Positions 54,412 to 63,831 are shown, numbered from the stretch's first letter. The stretch: DNA of 64,000 bases from Candidatus Sumerlaeota bacterium (GCA_030156535.1 JASGMJ010000019.1:1-64000), one strand, 5' to 3'. Made by a program: numbers and translations. Notes: generated from the sequence alone by a model not told the origin.

Positions 54412-54740
54412 ACGTCACACCCTGTTGGACGTCCGCGACGCTTCGGCCTCGTGCCGCCTTGCGAGGGAAAACGGCACCCTTTTCACCCCCCCGGAGTCAA
54501 AACACTTTCGTATTTGTGCTCAACCCGGATTTGCAGGAGGCCCAGGGTGTTCGCGTAGCGCTCGAACACCTCTGGAAGTCCCCGATTGTCAACACCCTGC
54601 ACTATGAACGCAGTGCAGCTTCCCGGCCCCCACCGAACATGCTGACGAGGGCAAGAGTTAGCACTCGTTTTTTCGGTCTATCAATCCCAATCTCCTACGA
54701 ATCGCATCGGGGTTCAAAGCTGCCCGCAACCCCATGAGAA
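54412..54740. other. Intergenic region with two hairpins
   Basis: No gene is supported in these 329 bases. Two good hairpins are present. One pairs GGTGTTCG with CGAACACC (54546-54553 with 54563-54570), extended by CCAG/CTGG with a bulge. The other is CTGCACT/AGTGCAG (54597-54603 with 54612-54618). An isolated TTAGCACTC (54658-54666) equals half of the CIRCE heat-shock operator but has no partner. On the minus strand the region lies upstream of the Ser/Thr kinase and downstream of the monooxygenase. Confidence 0.5.
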
Positions 54741-55949
54741 TCACAGGTCCCGGATCGTCACCCCCACTTGGGCAAGCAGTGCTGCGAGATCGCGCCCGGC
54801 GGCAGGAATGCTGGGGACGATGCGGTGGGCATTCACGCGCGTCCAGGACGATGCTGCCGGGCCCACTTCGATCTGCTGTGGATCGAGCAGCGCCTGCCAT
54901 TCGCGCCGCCGGCTGCTCGAATAGGCCAAGAGGATGTCTTCAGGAACGCTGTTGCGCAGAATCTCGAAGATCCGGCTGGCCAGATCGTGCCCCTCGTGGA
55001 AGGCGACGTTCATGCTGTGAACGCCCAGCGGGGAACTCAGGTGCGCGGCGTCACCCGTCAGCCAGACGCGCCCGCTCCCGAAGGTGTCCAGACGGTAGGG
55101 CTCGAAGCGCACGCACGCGGCCCACCCAATCTCCAGAGGCAAGCCGCTGAACCAAGGGGCGCGCTCGCCAACAAGGCGCCGGAGCTGATCAAGCGAGGAG
55201 TTGTGCTCTCCGGGATTCGCAATCCCGAATGCCCAACGGCACCAGCCTCCCGGCAGCGGCCACAGGACGGAGAGCATCCCGTCGCTGGCGACGATCCGCA
55301 TTTCGCTACCCACGTCCTGCGTGCTTTCAAACTCATAGAGGGAAAAGTACATCTTGTTGCCACAAGGCACCCGAGGAATCTCCAGAACCTTGCGCACAGT
55401 GGAGTGATAGCCGTCCGCGCCAATGACATAGCGCGCCTTCACCGTCCTGCGCCCCAGCACCATCGGCTGGATATCCAAGACCGGATAGCCCTGGGGCGCG
55501 TCGCCGGTGTGGTGGATGGTGGCCGTTGCGTGATCGGGCGAACCGAGGTCGAGTTCGATCAACTCGTGTTGCCAACGTACCTCGATCCCCTTTTGGCGCA
55601 GACGCTCTTCGAGCACTGCTTCCAGAGCGCTCTGCGGCAGAACGGCGATGTAGGGATGGCGGACATCGAGCTTGTCGTAGTCGATGATCAAGCGCTCGGT
55701 GCTGCCCTCGTAAAAGGAGGTCCTGCGCAGAAGGTTGGCCTGCTTCAGGACGGGCTCCAACAGGCCGATGTCGTCGAGCATGCGCAACGTCTGGGGATGA
55801 AGGGCGAGGGCGTAGCTGCGGACATTGGTTCGGCGGGCACGATCGATGATCCAGCAATCGACTCCCCGTTCGGCCAGCATGACGGCCGTGAGAAGTCCAA
55901 CGGGACCGGCTCCCACCACCAGCACCTCGGTTTTCTGTGCGAATGCCAT
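54741..55949 (-). CDS. FAD-dependent monooxygenase (aromatic hydroxylase family)
   Basis: Flavoprotein of 402 aa from the PheA/TfdB/UbiH-like group. The N-terminal FAD motif is VLVVGAGPVGLLTAVML, the middle motif RYVIGADGYHSTVR carries the family DG, and the second FAD motif is VWLTGDAAHLSSPLGVHSMNVAFHEG. The C-terminal thioredoxin-like domain of the larger phenol hydroxylases is absent. Substrate is unknown; isolated genes of this type often act in quinone, polyketide or aromatic metabolism. It has no co-transcribed partner in sight. Confidence 0.88.
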   Translation of the reverse strand: MAFAQKTEVLVVGAGPVGLLTAVMLAERGVDCWIIDRARRTNVRSYALALHPQTLRMLDDIGLLEPVLKQANLLRRTSFYEGSTERLIIDYDKLDVRHPYIAVLPQSALEAVLEERLRQKGIEVRWQHELIELDLGSPDHATATIHHTGDAPQGYPVLDIQPMVLGRRTVKARYVIGADGYHSTVRKVLEIPRVPCGNKMYFSLYEFESTQDVGSEMRIVASDGMLSVLWPLPGGWCRWAFGIANPGEHNSSLDQLRRLVGERAPWFSGLPLEIGWAACVRFEPYRLDTFGSGRVWLTGDAAHLSSPLGVHSMNVAFHEGHDLASRIFEILRNSVPEDILLAYSSSRRREWQALLDPQQIEVGPAASSWTRVNAHRIVPSIPAAGRDLAALLAQVGVTIRDL

Positions 55950-56096
55950 GGTACTTCTCCCAATGCGTGCCTTGCCGACAGGAGAAACGATCCCTGGTCA
56001 TCGGCAAGAATGAAATCATCCTGAACACGTCGAAGGGTTCACCACCCTCTGGTTCACCGATCATCTTTCCGCAAGAGAGCATTCAGACGCAATCGG

Positions 56097-58793
56097 TTAG
56101 TGTCCGCCAACGGAGAACCAGTCGAGTTCGACGGGAACGGAGCCCGGCGCCGCCATGTTGTCGAGGGTGAGGACGAATGTCCCCGGCGCCGTCGAAGGAG
56201 AGGGCTCGCCCACTGCAACGTACCAGCCGATGATTTCATCCAGTTCCACCAAGCCATCGCCGGTGCCGTACAACCCCTGCGCGAACCAGGTGCTGCCGAT
56301 GGCACTCTGGGAAAGCGGGGCGGACGACGTGAGCGTCGTGAAGGCCACGGAGGAGGGGAGTGCAACGCCATATCCCCAGGAGTCGCCGTCGAGCTCGATG
56401 AGGGCGACGATGAGTTGCTGGCCGCCCCCGGAGGGATTGGCGGCGTCGGCGGCAACGTCGAGCGAGACCATCGAGTGTCCCGTGATGTCCAGCGGCGCGA
56501 TGAAACGATGCAGGAACGCGGCGCGCCCAAATGCCGTTGAGCCCGTCGTGAAGGCCACTTTCATTCCTGCCCCACCGCCGTTGCCCACGGCAGCCTGGCG
56601 CACGGTGGAGAAGCCCGAGGTGCTGGCGTCGCGGGTGCGGGCAGCGGCGGCGGCATTGGTCGGATAAAGATCGAAGGTATCGAGAACGGGGGCGGCTGCC
56701 GCGCCGGAATCGGTGGCAAGCTTGTAGGCGAACGGGCCGACCACGTCTCCGGCACCCGCATTGTCGTCGCCGTAGAGGAAGCGAATCGTGGAGCCCAGAG
56801 CGCCCGGGAAAGCCGTGGCGATGTCGGCCCCCGCAGGCAATGCCGTGGACAAGCTGAGCGCGAACTCGATGTCGGTTGTCGCCGAGGAAGGTCCCCAGGC
56901 AATCGTCGATGGAACGGCGGCGCCTTCGTTGAAAGCGCCGGCGGATTCTCCGTAGACGCTCTCCCCCGCCACCAGGGTGTCGGAGCCCATCGCCTGCCCG
57001 AAGATGTCAAAGCCGGTGGCGTTGTTGTTGTCGCCATCAATGGCGGCGAACTCGGCGCCGTCGAAGGCATCGGCATCGGCACTCTGGAGGCGGACGTAGA
57101 GAGAGGTGGCGTCGTTCGCGAGATAGACGGCGATCACATCGCGCCCCGTGCCGCCGTCGCCCGCCGGGTCGAGCATCAGCGCGGGTGCCTGGCCTTCCCA
57201 TTCGTCCATGCTGCCATCGATCAGAATACCCGGCGCCCAGACGCCGTCGGCGCGGGGAGTCGCTTCGAGTTCCACTGTGTTCGCTTCTTCGAGAGGCACC
57301 GCGAGACTGTCCTCCGCGCGCACGGCGAACTTGTACGTTGTCCCGTTCGTGAGCCCGGTGACCGTGTATTCGTAGGGAAAACGATTCGTGCCCGTGCCCC
57401 GCGCGTAGTCATCGGGTTGGGTGGGAACGGCGTGGGCGATCTTCGTTGCCGTGCCGAAATCCAACGCAGCCTCGTCCGTGTAGTAGATGTTGTAGCGCAC
57501 CGGTTGCGTCTGGTCGCGCGCCACGTCCCAGCGCACCGTCACCTGCCCGTCGCCCGGCTCGGCCTCCTGAATCCCGGTGCGCGGGGTGGGGGCCTGATTG
57601 CCCGGCGTCACGGAATCGGAGTCCGCCGAGGTAGCGGCCGTGCTGTCCCACACGGGGGCGGAGACGTCGGGGTTGGCGGCATTCCAAGCGGCCTGGTCGG
57701 TGTGAATCTGGTCGAGGGTGACGACGCTGCGATAAGCCAGCCAGCCTTGCTCGCCCTGCATCTCCGTGTAGTCCTGTTCGATTTCTGCGGGCGTCAGGTC
57801 GGCCGGGTTGTCGTAGCCCAGCGCGATGAGAGTGAAGCCGTCGGCGTACCCGGCCTCGGCATTGAGCTTCGGCGCGTACTCGTGCTTGTTGGAATCGAAT
57901 CCCGGAGTGATGCGGTTGGCGTTGCTGCTGTCGGTGTGGTAGCTCTCGAACATCAGTGCGCTGAGTTCCGAGCGGAAGTTGTAGTCGTAGTTCTTCAGGT
58001 TGGGATTGAAGAAGAACAGCCCCCGGTTGCCGATCAGGAGCGCGCCGGGATAATCCAAAGCGATGTTGCGGACGAGGTCCTGCATCCCCGGAGCAGTCCA
58101 CTCGTAAGCCGTTCCAAAGGAGTTCGGGGCCGCCGTGTCGAGCGTATCGAGAAACAGGCCGTCGCACCCGAGTCCCCGGCCGACCGTGGTCGTCAGAATC
58201 TCGTCGATGCCCGCCTGCCCGTCGGTGGCGTAGACCATCGACTTGAGCACGGCATACCACGCCGGATCGCCCGCGTTGACGTAGTAGGCGCCGAAGATGG
58301 AATTCTGGTCCGGGTTGCCGTCCGAATCGCTGTCATCGAGGTAGTAGGAGGCGTACGCCGTCCCGCCGGGTGACGGATCGCCCAGCCAGGCGTTGTTGTC
58401 TTCGATGTAAGCGAGCGGGGTGGAGTCCGAGGGGCGCGGATCAACGCGGGGCCCCGTGCCTCCACCCGCAACTGGCGCCGCAGGCCGGTCGTCCTCGCCA
58501 ACCGACAGGTAGGCCACGACAAGGACGTCGTCCGCGGTTCCGGCAATGGCATCCGGCCCTGCCTTGATCGCGGCGACGTGGGCCGCCGTCAGGTTGGACT
58601 GCGGGTGCAGGATCACGAGATCGTAGTTGTTGCGGGCCGTGTTCACCTTTGCCGCGTCCCAGTTCCCATAGTAGACAAGGTAGGCATCCGAGGCATCGAG
58701 GCCGGCGATGGGCCCCGCAGCCGCCAGAAGTTCCGGGAAGGCGGCGGCGCAAAGGAGTGCGGGGAGAACAAGGCAGCGGGAGATCGAAGTCAT
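56097..58793 (-). CDS. Large secreted GH114-like glycosidase with FN3 and C-terminal modules
   Basis: Exported protein of 898 aa. A signal peptide (1-25) is followed by a domain (about 27-385) resembling endo-alpha-1,4-polygalactosaminidases (GH114): AYLVYYGNWDAAKVN, NNYDLVILHPQ, VLVVAYLSVGED, and GLGCDGLFLDTLDT with the conserved Asp. Next come a fibronectin type III-like domain (about 405-505, GDGQVTVRWDVARDQTQP...GLTNGTTYKFAVRAED) and a CBM9-like region (about 515-690, ILIDGSMDEWEGQAP). The C-terminal 200 residues form another beta module. GH114 enzymes cut galactosaminogalactan. The sugar here is unverified. The ribosome site is AGGGG. A palindrome lies in the promoter region. Confidence 0.8.
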   Translation of the reverse strand: MTSISRCLVLPALLCAAAFPELLAAAGPIAGLDASDAYLVYYGNWDAAKVNTARNNYDLVILHPQSNLTAAHVAAIKAGPDAIAGTADDVLVVAYLSVGEDDRPAAPVAGGGTGPRVDPRPSDSTPLAYIEDNNAWLGDPSPGGTAYASYYLDDSDSDGNPDQNSIFGAYYVNAGDPAWYAVLKSMVYATDGQAGIDEILTTTVGRGLGCDGLFLDTLDTAAPNSFGTAYEWTAPGMQDLVRNIALDYPGALLIGNRGLFFFNPNLKNYDYNFRSELSALMFESYHTDSSNANRITPGFDSNKHEYAPKLNAEAGYADGFTLIALGYDNPADLTPAEIEQDYTEMQGEQGWLAYRSVVTLDQIHTDQAAWNAANPDVSAPVWDSTAATSADSDSVTPGNQAPTPRTGIQEAEPGDGQVTVRWDVARDQTQPVRYNIYYTDEAALDFGTATKIAHAVPTQPDDYARGTGTNRFPYEYTVTGLTNGTTYKFAVRAEDSLAVPLEEANTVELEATPRADGVWAPGILIDGSMDEWEGQAPALMLDPAGDGGTGRDVIAVYLANDATSLYVRLQSADADAFDGAEFAAIDGDNNNATGFDIFGQAMGSDTLVAGESVYGESAGAFNEGAAVPSTIAWGPSSATTDIEFALSLSTALPAGADIATAFPGALGSTIRFLYGDDNAGAGDVVGPFAYKLATDSGAAAAPVLDTFDLYPTNAAAAARTRDASTSGFSTVRQAAVGNGGGAGMKVAFTTGSTAFGRAAFLHRFIAPLDITGHSMVSLDVAADAANPSGGGQQLIVALIELDGDSWGYGVALPSSVAFTTLTSSAPLSQSAIGSTWFAQGLYGTGDGLVELDEIIGWYVAVGEPSPSTAPGTFVLTLDNMAAPGSVPVELDWFSVGGH

Positions 58794-58810
58794 GGGAAAA
58801 CCCCTGTTTA

Positions 58811-58841
58811 TTTCAGTACTAAATTTAAGACAAAACTGAAA
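58811..58841. promoter_or_regulatory. Spaced palindrome TTTCAGT-N17-ACTGAAA between divergent genes
   Basis: TTTCAGT (58811-58817) and ACTGAAA (58835-58841) are perfect inverted 7-mers around an AT-rich 17-base centre. It lies 18-48 bases upstream of the GH114-like gene start (minus strand) and about 120 bases before the methyltransferase gene (plus strand). This region has much lower GC than its surroundings, as expected of a promoter. An operator is possible; a short hairpin is the alternative. Confidence 0.4.
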
Positions 58842-58963
58842 AGATTGGGCGAGGCAGTCAATCCAAATGCAGCGGGCAGGCCAAAGCAGGCACTCGCTGC
58901 GATTGACCTATTCCGCCGGGTAGGGCGAAGACTCTGCCTATCCTGCAGCCAAGGAAGCCGCCG

Positions 58964-59731
58964 TTGAACATCGAAGAGTACGAAAAGATGTACGTCCTTG
59001 AGAATTCCTACTGGTGGTTTCAAGGGCGGCTGTGCATGATCGAGGCGATCCTGGAATCGTGCCTGCCGGAGTTGCCGCGCCCCGGACGCGTGCTCGACGT
59101 GGGTTGCGGCACCGGGCTCATGCTCAAGCGCTTTGCCCATTGGAAGCCGATTGGTGCGGACTTTTCGCATCTTGCCCTGAAGTACAGCGGGGAACGCGGC
59201 ATCGAGAATCTGGTGCGCGCGGATGTGGTCCATCTCCCCTTCAAGGACAACTCGCTGGACCTGATCCTGGCGCTCGATATGATGGAGCACGTCGAGCGCG
59301 ATGACCTGTTGATCGAGGAGTTCAACCGTGTGCTGCGCCCCGGCGGTTTCCTGATGGCGACGGTGCCGGCGCATCCCAATCTGTGGAGCGGGCACGACAT
59401 CGCGCTCCACCACTTCCGGCGCTATACGGCGGAGTCGCTGCGCAAGGTGTTGCGCCACGGCAAGTTCAAGCCGCTGCGCTTCACCTATGGGATTTGCTTT
59501 CTGCATCCGGTGATTGTGCTCTTCCGGTTGTTGCAGCGGCTCTGGCAGCGTTCCACCGGTGTGGGCAATCCCCAGCCCAGGACGCATCTGATTCCCCTGC
59601 CCAAGCCGATTAATGCCCTGCTGATCGCAATCCTGCATTTCGAGGCTTTTCTGCTGCGGCGCTTTGATCTTCCGATGGGAACGTCGCTCGTCGTTCTCGC
59701 CCAGAAGAAGCAGCCCCTCGCAGGAAAGTAA
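58964..59731 (+). CDS. SAM-dependent methyltransferase
   Basis: Class I methyltransferase of 255 aa. SAM motif I is VLDVGCGTGLMLKRF, an acidic residue follows the second strand (GADFS), motif II is DLILALDMMEHVERDD and motif III is EFNRVLRPGGFLMATVPA, as in the UbiE/Methyltransf_11 group. The C-terminus has two hydrophobic stretches (ICFLHPVIVLFRLL and INALLIAILHFEAFLL), perhaps membrane-associated. The acceptor is unknown. The start is TTG at 58964, with AAGGAAG 6-7 bases upstream. ATG 58988 is less likely because it loses conserved residues. It lies 18 bases before the macro-domain gene. Confidence 0.87.
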   Translation: MNIEEYEKMYVLENSYWWFQGRLCMIEAILESCLPELPRPGRVLDVGCGTGLMLKRFAHWKPIGADFSHLALKYSGERGIENLVRADVVHLPFKDNSLDLILALDMMEHVERDDLLIEEFNRVLRPGGFLMATVPAHPNLWSGHDIALHHFRRYTAESLRKVLRHGKFKPLRFTYGICFLHPVIVLFRLLQRLWQRSTGVGNPQPRTHLIPLPKPINALLIAILHFEAFLLRRFDLPMGTSLVVLAQKKQPLAGK

Positions 59732-59749
59732 GCCGGCCGGAGACTTCCC

Positions 59750-60319
59750 GTGGACGTGATCGTTTACCGCCATCCTTCCCACACCGCCCGCACGATTTCC
59801 ATCGTGGAGGGCGACATCACGCGCGAAGACGCCGACGTCATCGTCAATGCGGCCAACCGGCATCTGGCCGGGGGTGGCGGCGTGGACGGCGCGATCCATC
59901 GCGCGGGGGGGCCGGCGTTGCTGGAGGAGTGCCGAAAGTTCATCGAGGAGCACGGCCCCCTGGTGCGCGGCGAAGCGATGAGCACCACGGGCGGCCGCCT
60001 GAAGGCTCGCCACGTCATCCACACGGCAGGTCCGGTCTACCGCGACGGCGGCTCGGGCGAAGAGGAGCACCTGCGGGGCAACTATGCGAACTCGCTGCGT
60101 CTGGCCGCCGAACTGGGCGCGGGCAGCGTCGCATTCCCCGCCATCAGTTGCGGGGTGTACGGCTATCCTTTTGAGGAGGCCGCCGCGATTGCGCTGGAAG
60201 AGATGCACGCCTTTCTGGTAGGCGATGAGGCACCCGATGCCTTCGCCATCCGGTTCGTTCTTTTCAGCGGCAAGCAGGCCCGCGAGGCGTTGAGGATCGC
60301 CGAAGAGGTGCTCGGGTAG
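59750..60319 (+). CDS. Macro domain protein (ADP-ribose-binding or O-acetyl-ADP-ribose deacetylase)
   Basis: Macro domain of 189 aa, the size of E. coli YmdB. ADP-ribose-binding features are GDIT (21-24), [24 protein letters not shown] (31-54) with the catalytic Asn-Ala-Asn region, and [12 protein letters not shown]. The first block differs from the pure binding proteins by retaining Asn36 and Asp46, so hydrolysis of O-acetyl-ADP-ribose or ADP-ribosylated targets is plausible. GTG at 59750 with GGAG 8 bases upstream. It follows the methyltransferase gene closely. Confidence 0.93.
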   Translation: MDVIVYRHPSHTARTISIVEGDITREDADVIVNAANRHLAGGGGVDGAIHRAGGPALLEECRKFIEEHGPLVRGEAMSTTGGRLKARHVIHTAGPVYRDGGSGEEEHLRGNYANSLRLAAELGAGSVAFPAISCGVYGYPFEEAAAIALEEMHAFLVGDEAPDAFAIRFVLFSGKQAREALRIAEEVLG

Positions 60320-60507
60320 AGGCGCGGGAATGCCTTGGGAGAGCCGGACAAAAGTTATCCACAAGACAACACGGCACCTTTTCTGTTGCAGGCCTTTCGG
60401 CCCGGTCGCTATCAGGCGGGACTCTTGGGGCGGGAACGCTCTCGGTTTCCCCGATCCCCCTTGTGTTCACGCGATTAACCTCACTCCCCAGGGAGGCACG
60501 ACCATCC

Positions 60508-60747
60508 ATGGCGTCCGTTGAAGAAAAAGTCAAAGAATGCATCGTTTCACAGCTCGGCGTGAATGAAGAGGAAGTCACGACAGAAGCGTCGTTCATCGAC
60601 GATCTGGGTGCTGACTCGTTGGACATCGTCGAACTCGTGATGGCGTTCGAAGAAAAGTTCGGCATCGAGATTCCCGATGACGACGCGGAGAAGATCCGCA
60701 CTGTGGGCGATGCCGTGAAGTACATCACGGAGAAGGGCGGGTCCTGA
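60508..60747 (+). CDS. acpP: Acyl carrier protein
   Basis: Acyl carrier protein of 79 aa. The phosphopantetheine attachment Ser37 lies in [14 protein letters not shown]. The acidic four-helix pattern and the ending [10 protein letters not shown] are standard. GGGAGG lies 15 bases before the ATG. It is followed by fabF after 77 bases, the usual gene order. A candidate promoter-like TTGCAG lies upstream at 60386, but its -10 element is poor. Confidence 0.97.
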   Translation: MASVEEKVKECIVSQLGVNEEEVTTEASFIDDLGADSLDIVELVMAFEEKFGIEIPDDDAEKIRTVGDAVKYITEKGGS

Positions 60748-60824
60748 GCCGGTTTTCCCGGCTCACTGTCCCCCCCTTCATCCGTGACCTTCGGCCATTC
60801 TCTCTGTAAGGCGACGTCGCAAGC

Positions 60825-62081
60825 ATGACTCTCAAGCGCGTGGTAGTCACTGGTCTTGGAACGATCACCCCGATCGGCAACACCGTCGGCGAGTTCTGGT
60901 CGAACCTGACGACAGGTAAGTCGGGGGCGGGTCCTATCACCCGTTTTGACCCCGTCAATCATAAGACAAAGTTCGCCTGCGAGGTGAAGAACTTCAATCC
61001 GGAGGATTTCGTTCCCGCCAAGGAACTGCGCCGGCTTGATACGTTCGTTGTCTACGCCATCGCTACGGCGGAAGAGGCCCTGAAGGATTCAGGGCTGGAA
61101 CTGGACAAGGAAGACCTCACGGAGATTGGTGTTGTCGTGGGGTCGGGGATCGGTGGGCTCCAAGTGATGGAGGAGCAACACACCGTGCTGATGGCTCAGG
61201 GGCCGCACCGCATCAGCCCGTTCCTGATCCCCCGCCTGATCTGCAACATGGCTGCTGGTCAGATCTCCATGCGATTTGGCCTGAAGGGGCCGAACAGTTG
61301 CCCCGTTACGGCGTGCGCAACCGGCACGCATGCGATCGGCGACGCGTTCAAGATCATCCAGCGCGGCCAGGCCGTTGCGATCCTGAGCGGCGGCACCGAA
61401 TCCGCCATCACGCCTCTGGGCGTTGGTGGCTTCGAGAACATGAAGGCACTCTCCAGCCGCAACGATTCGCCGGAAACGGCGAGCCGCCCGTTCGATCTCG
61501 AACGCGACGGTTTCGTGATGGGCGAGGGAGCCGGTATTCTTGTTCTTGAGGAATACGAGCATGCCAAGGCACGCGGCGCCCGCATCTATTGCGAGGTCGT
61601 TGGCTATGGCATGACGGCTGATGCGCATCACATCACGGCACCTGCGCCGGAAGGCGAAGGCGCGGCGCGCTCGATGAGGATGGCTCTGAAAGACGCGGGC
61701 CTTTCCCCCAAGGACATCGACCACATCAACGCGCACGGCACCAGTACGCCGATGAACGACAAGAACGAGACGGCAGCGGTCAAGACGGTGTTCGGCGAAC
61801 ACGCGCACACGGTTGCCATCAGCTCGAACAAGTCGATGGTCGGGCACCTGCTCGGAGCCGCCGGTGGCGTCGAGGGCGTGGCAATGGCCAAGTCCATCCA
61901 CCACGACATCGTTCCGCCGACGATGAACTACACGACCCCTGATCCCGATTGCGATCTCGACTATACGCCAAACAAGGCGAGGAAGCTCGTCATTAATGCG
62001 GCGATGTCCAATTCGCTCGGGTTTGGTGGGCACAATACGACCGTGATCTTCAAGAAGCTGGACTGGTCGCCCGGGGCTTGA
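60825..62081 (+). CDS. fabF: Beta-ketoacyl-ACP synthase II
   Basis: Condensing enzyme of fatty-acid elongation, 418 aa. The triad is C164 in [12 protein letters not shown]304 in [11 protein letters not shown] and H341 in [11 protein letters not shown], with K336 in SNKSMVG. The N-terminus [14 protein letters not shown] and the ending [15 protein letters not shown] are family standard. The gene lies between acpP and rnc, the typical bacterial order. Confidence 0.97.
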   Translation: MTLKRVVVTGLGTITPIGNTVGEFWSNLTTGKSGAGPITRFDPVNHKTKFACEVKNFNPEDFVPAKELRRLDTFVVYAIATAEEALKDSGLELDKEDLTEIGVVVGSGIGGLQVMEEQHTVLMAQGPHRISPFLIPRLICNMAAGQISMRFGLKGPNSCPVTACATGTHAIGDAFKIIQRGQAVAILSGGTESAITPLGVGGFENMKALSSRNDSPETASRPFDLERDGFVMGEGAGILVLEEYEHAKARGARIYCEVVGYGMTADAHHITAPAPEGEGAARSMRMALKDAGLSPKDIDHINAHGTSTPMNDKNETAAVKTVFGEHAHTVAISSNKSMVGHLLGAAGGVEGVAMAKSIHHDIVPPTMNYTTPDPDCDLDYTPNKARKLVINAAMSNSLGFGGHNTTVIFKKLDWSPGA

Positions 62082-62083
62082 GC

Positions 62084-62884
62084 ATGGGGTCGCCCGCAGC
62101 AAGGGAGGAGTTGACGGCCGCGATCGTGGCTCTTCTGAATCGTATGGAATTGCCTCCTCCGCCCGAGGAGGCAATTCCTCTTCTCCGTCAGGCGTTCGTC
62201 CATCGTTCCTGGGCTGCCGAGCATCCCGGTGAGGCAGACAATGAACGGTTGGAGTTTCTCGGGGACTCGGTGATCGGCGTGGTGACGTCTCGTTTTCTGT
62301 ACGACACGTGTCCGGCCAAGGACGAGGGTGAGCTCTCGAAACTGCGGGCGAGCATGGTGAGCAGGAGGATTCTGGGCAAATTGGGCCAGGAGCTGGGGAT
62401 TGGGCGTCTCCTTTTGCTCGGGGTGGGCGAGGAAGCAAGCGGAGGCCGCAAGAGAAGCTCCATCGTCGGCTCCGCTCTGGAAGCCTTCTGCGGCGCTCTC
62501 TCCCAAGTTTATCCGTTCGAGACTTGCGCTCAGGCCCTTCGCACGCATATCGTTGCACCGGCCCGCCTGATGGCGGGGAAGCGAGGCGAAACAGATTTCA
62601 AGTCTCGCCTCCAGGAATGGGTTCAAAGGCAGACCCGCGGAGTTCCGGAGTACCGCGTTGTCGATGAGCAAGGCCCCCATCACGACCGCCACTTCACCGT
62701 GGAAGTCTGGATCGAAGGACAACGGCAAGCCAGCGGGACGGGAGCACGTATCAAGTGGGCAGAAAACGACGCGGCGCGCCGCGTCTTGGAACAGATTGAG
62801 CTGCAATCCAGATCGCAAGGGACGTCATCGGCGCCCAACGGGGATTCAGACCCGACGCCGAACCCCGGTGAGGTAAAAACGTGA
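62084..62884 (+). CDS. rnc: Ribonuclease III with substituted catalytic aspartate
   Basis: Double-strand-specific ribonuclease of 266 aa: RNase III domain (about 10-170) followed by a dsRNA-binding domain (about 180-250) and a polar tail. The signature NERLEFLGDSV gives E54, E57 and D61. SKLRASMVSRR follows. The second catalytic block, usually xIxADxxEAxxGA (D114 and E117 in E. coli), reads SIVGSALEAFCGAL: the Glu (E133) is kept but the Asp is Ser130. This Asp normally coordinates magnesium. The codon is TCC, far from an Asp codon. ATG at 62084 is chosen; TTG at 62078 overlapping fabF is an alternative. The stop overlaps rfbD as GTGA. Confidence 0.92.
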   Translation: MGSPAAREELTAAIVALLNRMELPPPPEEAIPLLRQAFVHRSWAAEHPGEADNERLEFLGDSVIGVVTSRFLYDTCPAKDEGELSKLRASMVSRRILGKLGQELGIGRLLLLGVGEEASGGRKRSSIVGSALEAFCGALSQVYPFETCAQALRTHIVAPARLMAGKRGETDFKSRLQEWVQRQTRGVPEYRVVDEQGPHHDRHFTVEVWIEGQRQASGTGARIKWAENDAARRVLEQIELQSRSQGTSSAPNGDSDPTPNPGEVKT

Positions 62885-63801
62885 AGGATGTTCTGATTAC
62901 CGGTTCGGAAGGAATGCTCGGCAGCGAGGTGGTCCGCCATCTCAAGCGCCGGACGGACGTTCGCGTCATCCGCGGCACCCAGGCATCCCTGGACATCACG
63001 AACGTGGCCGCCGTAAAGGCCCTGTTCGAGGTGCAGCGGCCCACCCACGTAGTCCACTGCGCGGCCTTCACCCAGGTCGATACGGCCGAGAAGGACCCGC
63101 TCACGGCCTACATGGTCAACTCCGAGGGGACCAAGAACCTGGCGTTCTTTGCCCGCGAATTCGACTCGGAATTCCTTTACGTTTCAACGGATTACGTCTT
63201 CGACGGCGACAAGGGCGAGCCGTACCTGGAAACCGACGAGACCAACCCGATCAATGTGTATGGCGACTCGAAGCTGCGCGGCGAGCAGTACGTACAGACG
63301 CTGTGCGAGCGCCACAAGATCGTCCGCACGTCCTGGCTCAACGGCCTTGCCGGAATGACCAATCGCAACTTCATCGAGACGATGCTGCGTTTCTCGGAGA
63401 CGCGCGACCAGTTGTCCGTCGTCAACGACCAGACGGGACGCCCGACGTTCACCTTCGACCTCGCCCCTGCCATCGCGCTGCTGCTCGATATGAAAGCGTA
63501 CGGAACGTTTCACGTGACTGGCGAGGGAAGTTGCACGTGGTTCGACCTCGCAACGAAGGTCTTCGAAATCGCGGGGAAAGAGGTGACGCTGAAGCCGGTC
63601 ACTTCCGATCAGTTCCGCAGCCTCGCGCGACGCCCCCGCCACTCGGTGCTCCTGAACACGCGCTTCAAGGCGCTCGGCCTGCCGCTGCTCCCCGAGTGGG
63701 AGGACAGCCTGCGCGAGTATTTCCGCCGCCGCCGTCTGGCCGAGAGCGTGCGCCGTCCCGAATCGCGCGGGCCCAGCCGAGACGCCCAGTACGCTTCCTG
63801 A
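62881..63801 (+). CDS. rfbD: dTDP-4-dehydrorhamnose reductase-like protein
   Basis: NAD(P)H-dependent sugar-nucleotide reductase of 306 aa, last step of dTDP-L-rhamnose synthesis. The Rossmann motif is VLITGSEGMLGSEV, the RmlD-type HCAAFTQVDTAEKD follows, then YVSTDYVFDGDKG and the catalytic Tyr-x-x-x-Lys in VYGDSKLRGE. NDQTGRPTFTFDLA fits RmlD. The last 25 residues are an Arg-rich tail. GTG at 62881 overlaps the rnc stop by four bases. RmlA, B and C are not in the window, so specificity for dTDP-rhamnose is likely but not proved. Confidence 0.9.
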   Translation: MKDVLITGSEGMLGSEVVRHLKRRTDVRVIRGTQASLDITNVAAVKALFEVQRPTHVVHCAAFTQVDTAEKDPLTAYMVNSEGTKNLAFFAREFDSEFLYVSTDYVFDGDKGEPYLETDETNPINVYGDSKLRGEQYVQTLCERHKIVRTSWLNGLAGMTNRNFIETMLRFSETRDQLSVVNDQTGRPTFTFDLAPAIALLLDMKAYGTFHVTGEGSCTWFDLATKVFEIAGKEVTLKPVTSDQFRSLARRPRHSVLLNTRFKALGLPLLPEWEDSLREYFRRRRLAESVRRPESRGPSRDAQYAS

Positions 63802-63831
63802 GGCGCACCCTTTCTGCCCGGGGGGCATCCC

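Noticed and set aside
54658..54666. TTAGCACTC, identical to one half of the CIRCE heat-shock operator
   Set aside because: No GAGTGCTAA partner lies 9 bases away, and the neighbouring genes are not heat-shock genes. The dnaK triad itself has no CIRCE element upstream.
60355..60363. A perfect DnaA box TTATCCACA upstream of acpP
   Set aside because: It is single, without a cluster of further boxes, an AT-rich unwinding stretch or dnaA/dnaN nearby. One match in 64 kb is compatible with chance, so I do not propose an origin.
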